A DNA stretch of 64,000 nucleotides. Source: Pseudomonadota bacterium (lineage in GTDB: Bacteria > Pseudomonadota > Alphaproteobacteria > Caulobacterales > Aquidulcibacteraceae). The translations under genes and the position numbers were made by a program. The notes beneath the pieces were generated by a model. The model searched no databases. It saw only the letters and a list, made by a program, of their open reading frames with translations, and was not told where the DNA came from. Shown here piece after piece: positions 54,708 to 63,511 of this stretch. Each line of letters opens with the position of its first letter. Position 1 is the stretch's first letter. The DNA lies in the NCBI GenBank assembly GCA_020161405.1, contig JAIUOD010000001.1, forward strand, positions 558,001 through 622,000. Reading direction: 5' to 3'.

Positions 54708-55295
54708 ATGTTACGTCTTGACGAAGAAGAAACACCAACCCAAGAATCATCCTTGGCATTATTTGAAAAGGCGCTTCTTGATTCGCGCACTATATTGCTC
54801 ACTGGTGGCATTGATGACAAACAGGCACGCCGCGTAGCGGAACGATTGATTGCTTTATCTGGCATTTCAAATGATCCAATTCTTATTGTTCTTTCATCTC
54901 CTGGCGGCCATGTTGAAAGCGGCGATATGATTCACGATATGATTGGTTTTGTATCGGCGCCGGTCAATATTCTTGCGACTGGTTGGGCGGCATCTGCGGG
55001 CGCTTTAATTTATACTGCTGTACCCGTTGAGCGTCGATATGCGCTTCCTAATACGCGCTTCTTGCTTCATGAACCACGTGGCGGCGTTGGTGGCATGGCA
55101 TCTGATGTTGAAATTCAAGCACGTGAAATCATTCGTATGCGCGAACGTTTGAACAAAATTTTTGCCGAAGCAACAGGCCAAACATATGAAAAAATCGTTG
55201 AAGATACAGACCGCGATTATTGGATGAGCGCGCAAGAAGCAAAAGATTATGGTCTTGTAGGCAATATTATTAAACACATTAGCGAAGTAAAATAA
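54708..55295 (+). CDS. ClpP-like protease subunit
   Basis: A 195-residue ClpP/crotonase-fold serine protease. ILLTGGIDDKQA near residue 30 and LSSPGGHVESGDMIHD near 62 are the oxyanion-side blocks; the nucleophile Ser is in GWAASAGALI near 97, the His in FLLHEPRGG near 122 and the Asp in EDTDRDYWMSAQEA near 170. The usual GMAASM and MIHQP motifs are altered, marking a ClpP paralogue rather than the main ClpP. No clpX or clpA lies nearby, so it must share an unfoldase. A full AGGAGG site precedes the ATG and a terminator follows. Confidence 0.9.
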   Translation: MLRLDEEETPTQESSLALFEKALLDSRTILLTGGIDDKQARRVAERLIALSGISNDPILIVLSSPGGHVESGDMIHDMIGFVSAPVNILATGWAASAGALIYTAVPVERRYALPNTRFLLHEPRGGVGGMASDVEIQAREIIRMRERLNKIFAEATGQTYEKIVEDTDRDYWMSAQEAKDYGLVGNIIKHISEVK

Positions 55296-55296
55296 A

Positions 55297-55328
55297 TTTG
55301 GCGCCAAATGGCGCCATTTTTTTTCAAG
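55297..55328 (+). terminator. Rho-independent terminator after ClpP-like gene
   Basis: GGCGCC-AAAT-GGCGCC stem followed by ATTTTTTTT, starting a few bases after the stop. Confidence 0.85.
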
Positions 55329-55329
55329 C

Positions 55330-55363
55330 AAAAAATGAACAATATGCAAAATGTTCATTTTTT
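55330..55363. terminator. Second A/T-rich hairpin after ClpP-like gene
   Basis: AAAAAATGAACA (55330-55341) pairs perfectly with TGTTCATTTTTT (55352-55363) around a ten-base loop. With its terminal T-run it may be a back-up terminator, or an operator of the next gene. Confidence 0.5.
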
Positions 55364-55395
55364 ATCTTGCAACGCAATAAATATGTCTATATTAG

Positions 55396-55419
55396 AAATA
55401 TGACACTTGCGTCATATTT
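55396..55419. promoter_or_regulatory. Inverted repeat before the small secreted protein gene
   Basis: AAATATGAC and GTCATATTT, a perfect 9+9 dyad with a six-base spacer, end 21 bases before the ATG at 55441. Position over the expected core promoter suggests a repressor site. Confidence 0.5.
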
Positions 55420-55440
55420 AATATATGGAAGTTTTTTAAG

Positions 55441-55767
55441 ATGCGTAGCCTCCCAGTTAAAAAAATTGTTTCTGGTTTAATTTTTTCATCTGCACTTGTT
55501 GGCGGTACTTTGTTTGCTGGCAACATCAATGAAGTAAAGGCCGTTTTGGCAAGCCCACTTTCTGCACCAAAAGCAAATGTTATTGCTGGTGACGGCGTAT
55601 TTAATTGCGATGGTAATATTTGCACCGCGTCAATGGAGCGTCAAAAGCCAATGTCACGCGACTGCCGCCCACTTGCACGCCAAGTTGGTAAAGTTGCTTC
55701 TTTCCAAGTTGGCAATGTAAACCTTGATGAAAAAGGTTTAGAGACCTGCAATAAAGGCATTAATTAA
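55441..55767 (+). CDS. Small secreted Cys-containing protein
   Basis: A 108-residue protein with a signal peptide or N-terminal anchor (hydrophobic residues 8-27). The mature part has [11 protein letters not shown] near 55 followed by [20 protein letters not shown] near 72 and LETCNKG at the end; this spacing of cysteines with a terminal CN recalls a small family of secreted Caulobacterales proteins (possibly the CC_3452 family). Function unknown. A strong inverted repeat lies in its promoter region. The stop overlaps that of the convergent ispG by four bases. Confidence 0.7.
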   Translation: MRSLPVKKIVSGLIFSSALVGGTLFAGNINEVKAVLASPLSAPKANVIAGDGVFNCDGNICTASMERQKPMSRDCRPLARQVGKVASFQVGNVNLDEKGLETCNKGIN

Positions 55768-56876
55768 GCCATAAGTGCCGCTTTTTCTTCAACCATTGCC
55801 ACGATTTTGTCGATCATTTCGCTATTTTCGGCCTTGGCAATGGTTTTACCATTTACGTAAATCATACCCGAACCTTTGCCACCGCCCGTAAAGCCGATAT
55901 CAGTATAAAGTGCTTCACCGGGGCCATTAACCACACAGCCAATTATCGAAAGCGATATAGGTTTGTGAATATGGGCAAGTTTTTCTTCTAAAATTTCAAC
56001 GGTTTTAATAACGTCAAAACCTTGGCGCGCACATGATGGGCACGAAATAATATTAACGCCGCGCGTGCGTAATCCAAGTGATTTTAAAATATCAAAGCCA
56101 ACACGGACTTCTTCTTCTGGTTCAGCAGAAAGTGATACGCGAATTGTGTCGCCAATTCCTGCCCACAATAAATTTCCAAGACCAATTGAAGATTTAACTG
56201 TTCCAATACGTCTTCCACCCGCCTCGGTAACACCTAAATGAAGGGGGCAATCTATGGCTTCGGCAAGTTGCATATAAGCGGCAACCGTCAAAAATGCATC
56301 TGACGCTTTGACCGAAATTTTAAATTCATGAAAATCATTATCTTGAAGAATTTTAGCGTGATTGAGCGCGCTTTCAACCATTGCATCGGGGCATGGCTCG
56401 CCATATTTTTCAAGCAAGTCTGGTTCTAAAGACCCTGCATTAACGCCAATACGAATGGCGCAGCCATAATCTTTGGCGGCCTTTATAACTTCTTTTACGC
56501 GTTCCGAACTACCAATATTACCGGGGTTTATACGTAAACAGGCCGCACCCGCAATTGCCGATTCAATCGCGCGTTTATAGTGGAAATGAATATCGGCAAT
56601 AAGCGGCACATTAACCGCTTTCACAATTTCACTTAATGCCGCCGATGATGCTTCGTCAGGAACACTAACGCGGACTAAATCTGCGCCCGCTTCTTCGCAT
56701 CTTTTAATTTGTTCAATCGTCGCGCGTGCATCCGAGGTTAGTGTATTGGTCATTGTTTGCACTAAAATTGGCGCATCGCCACCAATTTTCAAATTTCCAA
56801 CATTAATTTGGCGGGATTTACGGCGTAAAATAGTGCGCCATGGGCGGATATTCTCTAATGAATTATGTGATGTCAT
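55764..56876 (-). CDS. ispG: (E)-4-hydroxy-3-methylbut-2-enyl-diphosphate synthase
   Basis: A 370-residue iron-sulfur enzyme of the MEP isoprenoid pathway that makes HMBPP from MEcPP using flavodoxin or ferredoxin. The N-terminal TIM barrel shows [12 protein letters not shown] near 40, [11 protein letters not shown] near 95 and LRINPGNIG near 113. Cluster cysteines are in [12 protein letters not shown] near 272 and [12 protein letters not shown] near 312. It is downstream of the RodZ-like gene with a palindromic repeat in the 93-base gap, the gene order common in alphaproteobacteria. Confidence 0.97.
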   Translation of the reverse strand: MTSHNSLENIRPWRTILRRKSRQINVGNLKIGGDAPILVQTMTNTLTSDARATIEQIKRCEEAGADLVRVSVPDEASSAALSEIVKAVNVPLIADIHFHYKRAIESAIAGAACLRINPGNIGSSERVKEVIKAAKDYGCAIRIGVNAGSLEPDLLEKYGEPCPDAMVESALNHAKILQDNDFHEFKISVKASDAFLTVAAYMQLAEAIDCPLHLGVTEAGGRRIGTVKSSIGLGNLLWAGIGDTIRVSLSAEPEEEVRVGFDILKSLGLRTRGVNIISCPSCARQGFDVIKTVEILEEKLAHIHKPISLSIIGCVVNGPGEALYTDIGFTGGGKGSGMIYVNGKTIAKAENSEMIDKIVAMVEEKAALMA

Positions 56877-56890
56877 AAATTTTCTTTAAA

Positions 56891-56932
56891 GCTTTTCCTA
56901 AAAAGTGTGAAGCGGTTTTTGGATAGAAACGC
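56891..56932. repeat. Dispersed palindromic repeat, copy 3
   Basis: A copy of the element at 2295: AAAAAGTGTGAAGCGG followed by TTTTTGGATA is identical to copy 1, with the outer arm GAAACGC at the right end and a decayed left arm GCTTTTCC. It sits just upstream of ispG. Confidence 0.75.
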
Positions 56933-56969
56933 AAAAATAAAAAGTCTAGCCTTTAAAAATTAAACGCAC

Positions 56970-57884
56970 CTATTTTTGTAAATTTGGCGCAACTTGATTC
57001 ACAACAATATTGCTAATTTCATTATTAGTCATGTTTGCAGTTTGCGCAGCAAGTGCAGCTGCTTCTTGGTCTTTTGCCATTTGTTGTAAATCAGGGACAC
57101 GCCACCAATCAACACGCTCATGATTGCCGCCAACACTTATGGTTTGACCAAAACCATGTACTTCAATTGCGCCCGCATCTTCTGTTGAAATTATAAAGCG
57201 ACCCAAACCATCAGCAGGCAAATTTTGACCTGCCTTAAGATATTTATCGGCAACCAACGCGCCATCTTGCCCGCGCAAATTAACGTGAACGTCGCGCAAA
57301 GCATGAATTGTGATTAAAGGATCAATCGCAACGACCGAACGCCCAATATCTTGCGGATTTTTTTGTGCCCACGCTTTAATAGCTTCATCAGGGCTTTTTA
57401 CGCTTTCTTGGGGTGCGCGCATAATATTGTTTGAAATAATCCCAACAATTGCCCATGCAATTAATAAAAACAAAGCCACGGCACCAATAGGCAATACAAG
57501 GCGCGTATCAAAAGTTTTACCACGCACTTCTTCATTGTGTTTTTGATGCGGTTCCCAAGCGAAACGAAAATCTTCAACAAGGCTTTTCACATCATCCAAA
57601 TCAACTAATTCAGCATAAGCACGAACATAACCAAGCCCATAACCAAGCCCAGGTAATTTAGAAAAATTCATTGTTTCCATTGCGGCCACTTGGTCAGGGC
57701 GTAATTTCAATGCTTGCGCAACCTGAACAACGGAAAGATTTTGTTCAAGGCGGGCATTTTGTAATTTTGAACCTGGGCCATCGCTTTGCGGATTATCAAT
57801 AGAGCCAACGACACGCAAACGCACACTTGTCGGGCGCTTTACCCGAACTTCATCCAGTGCTTTTTGTGCTTCCGCTGGTGTCAT
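56970..57884 (-). CDS. RodZ-like protein: HTH, transmembrane segment and DUF4115
   Basis: A 304-residue bitopic membrane protein. Residues 40-105 form a Cro-like helix-turn-helix (LQNARLEQNLSVVQVAQALK, LPGLGYGLGYVRAYAEL), about 155-180 a single membrane helix, and residues 210-275 a periplasmic beta-rich DUF4115 domain. This layout is that of RodZ, which links MreB to the cell-wall machinery in rods. A Gln/Ala-rich tail follows. ATG at 57884 has GAGG five bases before and is preferred to the long upstream open frame. Confidence 0.87.
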   Translation of the reverse strand: MTPAEAQKALDEVRVKRPTSVRLRVVGSIDNPQSDGPGSKLQNARLEQNLSVVQVAQALKLRPDQVAAMETMNFSKLPGLGYGLGYVRAYAELVDLDDVKSLVEDFRFAWEPHQKHNEEVRGKTFDTRLVLPIGAVALFLLIAWAIVGIISNNIMRAPQESVKSPDEAIKAWAQKNPQDIGRSVVAIDPLITIHALRDVHVNLRGQDGALVADKYLKAGQNLPADGLGRFIISTEDAGAIEVHGFGQTISVGGNHERVDWWRVPDLQQMAKDQEAAALAAQTANMTNNEISNIVVNQVAPNLQK

Positions 57885-58168
57885 TATTGCCTCAATTAAC
57901 CAAGTATATAATATCAACTTTAATATCTGGTTTATGCTTAATGTTTTGTTCGCAGATATTGCCAATAGCTAAGTTAAATTTTTTTGCAGTGCACACAATA
58001 AAATTACATATGCCATGCTTGAAAAAACCGCTCCCCTATCAACGGGTTGAATATATAGCCCAATAATGAATGTAATTTGACCAAATCAAGGCAATTTTAT
58101 TAAAAAAGCTGTTATTTTATGCAATAAGTTTGAAATTTATGCATTTTTTCGCGTGTGAAACATATTTG
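57885..58168. promoter_or_regulatory. Gap between ptsP and RodZ-like gene with a TGCAGTGCA dyad
   Basis: 284 bases. TGCAGTGCA at 57985-57993 follows a run of T and matches the sites at 742 and 3803. The remainder is A+T-rich with no gene. Confidence 0.35.
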
Positions 58169-60427
58169 CTACACGATTATGCCTTTTGTTTCGCAAAAAT
58201 TGCGCAATTCATTTCTTATATCGCAATTATCTTGGGCAAGGATGTTTTGAATTTTATTTCTCAAATCTCTAAATTCCGTTGCAAGTATCATCTCTTTTAC
58301 CGCAGACAGGCCAGATGGCGGCATTGATAAAATATCAAAACCAATACCGATTAATGCCATAGCCTCTAATGGGCGCCCCGCATGTTCACCGCATACAGAA
58401 ATTGGGGTATCACCCGCATTTTCTTTTATGAATTTTAAAAAGCTAAGGGCAGGTTTTGACAAAATATCATAACGTTCGCCAAGCTTAGTTGATCCCCTAT
58501 CTGAGGCAAAAAAGAATTGCATCAAGTCATTGGTTCCAACCGAAAGGAAATCGGCTTTTTTTGCAATTTCACTTACTGACCACGCAATTGATGGCGCCTC
58601 TACCATTGCACCAATTTCAAGTTTTTTTGGCGGTTTGCGACCTTGCGATTTTGCCCATTCAACTTCTTTAAGCAAGATTTCCTTGGCTTCATCAAATTCT
58701 GAAACAATTGAGACAAGCGGGAACATAACGCGCAAATGCTTATCTTCTGTTGCCCTTAAAAGTGCGCGCAATTGATAAATCAATATACCCTTTTTATCGA
58801 GGCCAAGACGTAAAGCACGCCAGCCCATAGCGGGGTTTTCCTCGCGCTCACCCTTCATAAAGCGTGCGATTTTATCGCCACCCAAGTCAAGCGTTCTAAA
58901 GGTTACGGGCTTATCACCTGCATTTTCAACAATAGTTGAATAAAGCGTAGTTTGTGCATCAACGCGCGGCAATTTATTTGAAACCATGAACTGAAATTCG
59001 GTTCTAAATAATCCAACACCTTCTGCGCCAGATTGATCAAGATTTTCAAGATCAAGCACAAGCCCCGCATTCATCATTAATTTTATGGCCTTGCCATCGC
59101 GGGTTATGCTTGCAACATCTTTTAGCGCATTAACCCTAACACGCTCTGCGGTTTGCGCACGAAAACGCGCTTCAAACGCCTCAAGAACCATTGGGTCATA
59201 ACGTAAATAGGCGGCGCCAGCATTTGTATCGACAATAATTCTATCGCCCGCCTCAGTTCGCGCAAGAAGGCCGCGAATTTGCCCAATCATTGGTATTCCC
59301 ATTGCGCGCGCAATTATTGCGGCATGCCCAGATGAAGTACCTTCTTCAAGCAAAATTGCCCGTAAATCAGTATTGGCATATTCAAGCAATTCAGCAGGGC
59401 CAATATCACGCGCCACCAAAATTGCCTCTTCGGGAATGAATTGGGTTAAATTATCGGTTCCCGCCAAATGTCTTAAAAGTCGATTATCCAATTCTTCTAA
59501 ATCATGAAGCCTATCACGCAAATATTGGTCTTTTGCCGCCATCATGCGCGCACGGTGTTCAGAGCGAACCTGCTCAACCGCCGCTTCTGCTGTAAGGCCG
59601 GCGCGCGTACCCTCTACAAGGCGCTTTTCCCAATTTCTATCTTGGGCCAAAAGCGCAATCATTTCCAAAACTTCCAAAGAAACCGCACCTAAAGTGTTGG
59701 CTTCACCTGTTAGAAGTTTATCAAGCCCATTGCGTAAATCGCGCAAACCATCTTTTAGACGACTTTCCTCTGCCTCAGGGTCATCGCTTAGTAGTTTTGT
59801 TGCGGCAACTTCGGGTGCATGTAAAAGGGCGATACCTTTGGCAAGGCCTTTGGCAAAAGTGCGCCCATGCATAGATTCAGGAAGGCTTGGCTTAATCTCA
59901 AAATCAGGAAGCTGCGAAGATAAATCTGTTGCCGAAACAATTTCCCCCAAAACGGTGGCAATTGTTTGTAGAACGTCAATCTCATCCTCTGGATAGGTTC
60001 TTTGCGCTTGGTTTTGAACAACCAAAACCCCAATCAAACGGCCAGCGCGCAACATTGGCACGCCCAAAAATGATTGATACGGATCTTCACCCGTTTCAGG
60101 GCGATAGGAGAATCTTTTATGGTGCGGTGCATCCGATAGGCTTATCGGCTCTAATGATTCAGCGACAAGGCCAACAAGGCCTTCGCCATCTTTCATACGC
60201 GTACTATGAACCGCCTCACTTTTTAGACCTTCGGTAGCGCATAATTCCATACTTCCATCAGAGCGGCGCAAATAAATTGAACACACATCAGCAACCATTT
60301 CGCGGGCAATTTGCGACACCATGTGATCAAGGCGAGTTTGCGTATCGCCCTCATCCGCCATGAGTTCGCGCAAAGAGCGCAACAATCTGCGCGAAGAGCC
60401 GAATGTGTTCAAATTAGCATTAGCCAT
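58169..60427 (-). CDS. ptsP: Phosphoenolpyruvate--protein phosphotransferase PtsP (nitrogen PTS EI)
   Basis: A 752-residue enzyme I of the nitrogen-related PTS. A GAF domain covers about residues 20-165, then the PTS EI domain: the phosphorylated His is in GTSSGHAAIIARAMGIPM near 365, and the PEP-binding TIM barrel has GVGLFRTEFQFM near 483, FRTLDLGGDK near 520, GAMVEAPSIAW near 615, FLSVGTNDLMQF near 640 and the Cys in ISVCGEHAGRP near 700. It takes phosphate from PEP and passes it to NPr, signalling carbon/nitrogen state. Only ptsP is here; the usual lysC neighbour is absent. Confidence 0.96.
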   Translation of the reverse strand: MANANLNTFGSSRRLLRSLRELMADEGDTQTRLDHMVSQIAREMVADVCSIYLRRSDGSMELCATEGLKSEAVHSTRMKDGEGLVGLVAESLEPISLSDAPHHKRFSYRPETGEDPYQSFLGVPMLRAGRLIGVLVVQNQAQRTYPEDEIDVLQTIATVLGEIVSATDLSSQLPDFEIKPSLPESMHGRTFAKGLAKGIALLHAPEVAATKLLSDDPEAEESRLKDGLRDLRNGLDKLLTGEANTLGAVSLEVLEMIALLAQDRNWEKRLVEGTRAGLTAEAAVEQVRSEHRARMMAAKDQYLRDRLHDLEELDNRLLRHLAGTDNLTQFIPEEAILVARDIGPAELLEYANTDLRAILLEEGTSSGHAAIIARAMGIPMIGQIRGLLARTEAGDRIIVDTNAGAAYLRYDPMVLEAFEARFRAQTAERVRVNALKDVASITRDGKAIKLMMNAGLVLDLENLDQSGAEGVGLFRTEFQFMVSNKLPRVDAQTTLYSTIVENAGDKPVTFRTLDLGGDKIARFMKGEREENPAMGWRALRLGLDKKGILIYQLRALLRATEDKHLRVMFPLVSIVSEFDEAKEILLKEVEWAKSQGRKPPKKLEIGAMVEAPSIAWSVSEIAKKADFLSVGTNDLMQFFFASDRGSTKLGERYDILSKPALSFLKFIKENAGDTPISVCGEHAGRPLEAMALIGIGFDILSMPPSGLSAVKEMILATEFRDLRNKIQNILAQDNCDIRNELRNFCETKGIIV

Positions 60428-60528
60428 AAATTGCTTTTATAATATCAAACAAATTTAAGCTAGACGCATACACGCCTTATGCACAAATTTGATACAATTG
60501 CCGCAAATTTAAGCACATTAATATTGCT

Positions 60529-60948
60529 TTAAATTCCGATAATAGTTTTAGACATATTAGGACTTTTCTCAATTATGTCTTTTAATGAGTATTTGTTTAA
60601 AACCGCAAGAAACGCATTAACAGCCTCATTCATTGGCCTTGGAAGACTGCAATTCCCACATAATGGACAATCAGAGCAATCTATCATTTGCATTTCTGGT
60701 TCAAATTGTTTGACAATTTGACCGACATTAATGTCATTTGGCAATACAGCAAGCCGCATACCGCCACCGCGACCTTTGGTGCTTTTAACATAGCCATTTT
60801 TGACTAAATCTTGGACAACTTTAACAAGATGATGTTGTGACACATCATATTTTTTTGCAATTTCACCCACAGTTACCAGACGTTCAGGCTCAGCGGCCAA
60901 GAAGAGCAATACTCTTATTGCGTAGTCTGTAAATAATGTAAGCCGCAT
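60529..60948 (-). CDS. Rrf2-family iron-sulfur regulator, NsrR-like
   Basis: A 139-residue Rrf2 regulator. Start MRLTLFTDYAIRVLLFLA and the winged helix with YDVSQHHLVKVVQDLVKNGYV near 40 match NsrR, the nitric-oxide sensor. The cluster region has four cysteines (CSDCPLCGNC near 91-100) where NsrR has three, so the exact ligands are uncertain. ATG at 60948 has AGGTGG five bases before it. It is divergent from a SirB2-family gene, with a TGCTTT/AAAGCA dyad in between. Confidence 0.9.
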   Translation of the reverse strand: MRLTLFTDYAIRVLLFLAAEPERLVTVGEIAKKYDVSQHHLVKVVQDLVKNGYVKSTKGRGGGMRLAVLPNDINVGQIVKQFEPEMQMIDCSDCPLCGNCSLPRPMNEAVNAFLAVLNKYSLKDIIEKSPNMSKTIIGI

Positions 60949-61059
60949 GAATCCCACCTTTGCGACAATAAATGTTAGTTAAGAAATATATTTTTTAGTG
61001 CCGCTTTTATCGGCTTGGCGTTACTTTATACACGCTATATAAAAAGTTCAAACAAATCG

Positions 61060-61073
61060 TGCTTTTGAAAGCA
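61060..61073. promoter_or_regulatory. Putative NsrR-like operator
   Basis: TGCTTT-TG-AAAGCA in the gap between the Rrf2-type regulator and the SirB2 gene, 57 bases before the latter. The half sites resemble the TGC-rich dyads bound by NsrR. Confidence 0.45.
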
Positions 61074-61129
61074 TATTTTAACAGTGCACAAATAGTAAAA
61101 TCTTACAGGAAAATATATTAAGTCAACAA

Positions 61130-61519
61130 ATGGTGCAATTTTATTCCCAGATACATCTTATTCATGTGATCGCAGTTTCATTATCGGGTCTTGCGCTTTT
61201 ATTGCGCAGCACATTTTCAATTTTTGGCGCAAAATGGCCAAAGGTTTTAGCCGTAAGAATATTGGTTTATCTGATAGATACCATTTTAATTTTAGCCGCG
61301 ATTTCACTTATTGTTATTTTACCCAAAGAAATTTTCGAAAATAATTGGCTTAATTTGAAAATTTTTCTAATTTTTATCTATATAATATGTGGCTTTGGTG
61401 CGATGAATGCAAAATTAAAAAAGCCAAGTCGTATAATTTTTCTTTTATTTTCTGTGGCGATTTACTTCGCTATAATCGGCATTGCAATTAGACATAATCC
61501 ATTTGGGTGGTTTTTATAA
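61130..61519 (+). CDS. SirB2-family membrane protein
   Basis: A 129-residue protein with four membrane helices. It matches the SirB2 family: YSQIHLIHVIAVSLSGLALLLRS at the start, RILVYLIDTILILAAISL near 45, NNWLNLKIFLIFIYIICGFGAM near 75. The molecular role is unknown; members are often in NsrR/FNR-linked regulons. Here it is divergent from an NsrR-like regulator, so a role in nitric-oxide or low-oxygen physiology is inferred. Confidence 0.8.
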   Translation: MVQFYSQIHLIHVIAVSLSGLALLLRSTFSIFGAKWPKVLAVRILVYLIDTILILAAISLIVILPKEIFENNWLNLKIFLIFIYIICGFGAMNAKLKKPSRIIFLLFSVAIYFAIIGIAIRHNPFGWFL

Positions 61520-61584
61520 AATTTTCACGCCAAAAAATTGCCATATTTGCGTTTCAAATGAATATTTAATTGAAAGAATATGAA

Positions 61585-62049
61585 ATGAAACATTTATCAA
61601 AATCAACAGTGGCAATTTTATCTATCGGCTTTTTAAGCCTTACAACAAGCCTTGCAAGGGCAAGTGGAAACATTGAAATTCCCGAACAGAAAGTCAATTT
61701 TAAAAACCACAATAAATGCATGGTGGAACTTAATAAGATTTATAGCGGCATCTTACAGACCAAAGACCAAAAATTACCTGATATGCCAAATGTAATTAGC
61801 AAGGTTCAAATTGAATCCAGCACCAATGGAATAAAGAAAATTGATGCAAGCAACGCAGAATTGCACGCAAAAATTTGGTATCACCATAGTATGGCAAATC
61901 CAGCAATCGGCAAAGTTGAAACAAGCCATTCCTACACTTCATATAATTATAAATGCCATGGAAAGACTATGATTATCAATGGTTCTCAAGGATATACTTT
62001 AAGCACTTTTGAAGACATAATTCCCAAAAATCAACCAGCAAAGCCATAG
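61585..62049 (+). CDS. Hypothetical secreted protein
   Basis: A 154-residue protein with a signal peptide (cleavage likely after ARA near residue 25). The mature part has two cysteines (KCMVEL, YKCHG) and a His-rich AKIWYHHSMANPA stretch near 95. No family recognised. ATG at 61585 is preferred to an in-frame TTG at 61570. It lies 65 bases after the SirB2 gene on the same strand and is convergent with the Sel1-repeat gene. Confidence 0.6.
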   Translation: MKHLSKSTVAILSIGFLSLTTSLARASGNIEIPEQKVNFKNHNKCMVELNKIYSGILQTKDQKLPDMPNVISKVQIESSTNGIKKIDASNAELHAKIWYHHSMANPAIGKVETSHSYTSYNYKCHGKTMIINGSQGYTLSTFEDIIPKNQPAKP

Positions 62050-62085
62050 TATGTTCCAATAAAACTTTGCGTGACATACCATTCT

Positions 62086-63501
62086 TTACTTAATTGCCCT
62101 CAATTTATCGCAAGCGATTGGATTTCCGGAATTACACACATTATCTAGTATTTGACGTGCGCGTTTATTTTGCAATGGTGTTGCGTCAACCAAAATTGCA
62201 TTTGCAACATTTATACATGATTGCGCATCTCCTAAATCACAACCAAAAGAAAAATATCCGTTTGCAATAATATTATTTTTTACAACTTCTGTGCCAGATT
62301 TATAAAAATCGCCTAATTTACGGCAGCTTATAGGATCATTTTTTTTGCAATTCTCCCGTAAAAATTTCGCATTTACCCCACTTGGCTGAAGTTTATCTAA
62401 TTCTTTAGGCATAATTGATTTCAATTTATTGCACGAAAAATCAAAACCTTTTTCGCATGAAATGTAAAAATAAGCATTAGCTGTATCAATATTCTTTTCA
62501 TACCAATAACCACCTTCATATTGTATGCCCGTATTCGCACAAGCCGTCCTGTCTGCTAACATACAAGCATCAAGTAAATATTGAGCAGAAATTTTATAAT
62601 TTGCCTCTACATTTTCACCCATTAGAAAAATGTAGCCTAAATAAGCACAAGCGCCACCATAGCCAATATCGCATCCACGCATATATAAAAGTCGGGATAG
62701 TTCATAATCCTTTGCTTTATAAACACCTGTACTAGTAGTAGAAATTGAAAGAATAATCTCCAGATAATCGTCACTACTAACGATTTTTGCAGCTTCATAA
62801 CACGCCTTGCCATCATATTCGTAGCAAGCCTTTGTCAAAGCTTTAAGCTCATAGGGGCGGTCAATGGCAGGCCCCTCAACCATTAACGGGAGGGTTTTTT
62901 GCTTTTTACAGGCAATTTCAAGACCTAAGTAACATGCATGTTGATGATAAAAAAAGCGCTTAATCGAAGGCATTTTTAATAATAGGCTTTGGTCTTTTGC
63001 ATCATAAATATTGTCATCCAAAATACCTGCATTATCGCACCCAAATTCATTGCCATAGTCACATCCACGCGAATATTTTTGACGGGCAATTGTATCATTT
63101 TCCGTCGTGCCAGATCCAGTATCATACATATAGCCAGCATTAGCACACGAAAGCGCATGATGCCCGTCACAAGCTTTCTCATAATATTTAAGCGCTAGTG
63201 CCGCATTTTTAATGCCATAAATGTCAGTGTCGTAAATCTCAGCAAGATTGGAGCAAGCAAAATATTGTTTTGCTTCACAGCCTAATTTATAATATTTTTG
63301 CGCATTTTCTATAGATTTTGGAGCATCTTTGCCAGTTAGGAAGGCAATACCAACGCCATTACAGTAAAAAACCTCGCCGCTTTCGCATTTCTGTATTTCT
63401 TTCTCTAGAGCCGGCGAAATTTGGGTGGCGGTTTGGGCATTGGCTGCATTAAAGCCAAATAAGACAAATAATAACGATAAGAAAACAAAAATACGTTTCA
63501 T
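62086..63501 (-). CDS. Secreted Sel1-repeat protein, Cys-rich (Hcp-like)
   Basis: A 471-residue protein with a signal peptide (cleavage after ANA near residue 22) and a series of Sel1/TPR-like units of about 36 residues, for example ALKYYEKACDGHHALSCANA, YSRGCDYGNEFGCDNAG, YMRGCDIGYGGACAYLGYIF and YFSFGCDLGDAQSCINVANA. Most carry a C-x7-C pair, the pattern that forms disulfide-bridged helical hairpins in Helicobacter cysteine-rich proteins. It should be a periplasmic scaffold. AGGTGG lies five bases before the ATG. It follows the next Sel1 gene by ten bases. Confidence 0.87.
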   Translation of the reverse strand: MKRIFVFLSLLFVLFGFNAANAQTATQISPALEKEIQKCESGEVFYCNGVGIAFLTGKDAPKSIENAQKYYKLGCEAKQYFACSNLAEIYDTDIYGIKNAALALKYYEKACDGHHALSCANAGYMYDTGSGTTENDTIARQKYSRGCDYGNEFGCDNAGILDDNIYDAKDQSLLLKMPSIKRFFYHQHACYLGLEIACKKQKTLPLMVEGPAIDRPYELKALTKACYEYDGKACYEAAKIVSSDDYLEIILSISTTSTGVYKAKDYELSRLLYMRGCDIGYGGACAYLGYIFLMGENVEANYKISAQYLLDACMLADRTACANTGIQYEGGYWYEKNIDTANAYFYISCEKGFDFSCNKLKSIMPKELDKLQPSGVNAKFLRENCKKNDPISCRKLGDFYKSGTEVVKNNIIANGYFSFGCDLGDAQSCINVANAILVDATPLQNKRARQILDNVCNSGNPIACDKLRAIK

Positions 63502-63511
63502 GATATCCACC

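Noticed and set aside
58169..60427. Complete nitrogen PTS cluster
   Set aside because: Only enzyme I (ptsP) is present; no NPr or EIIA gene is in the window.
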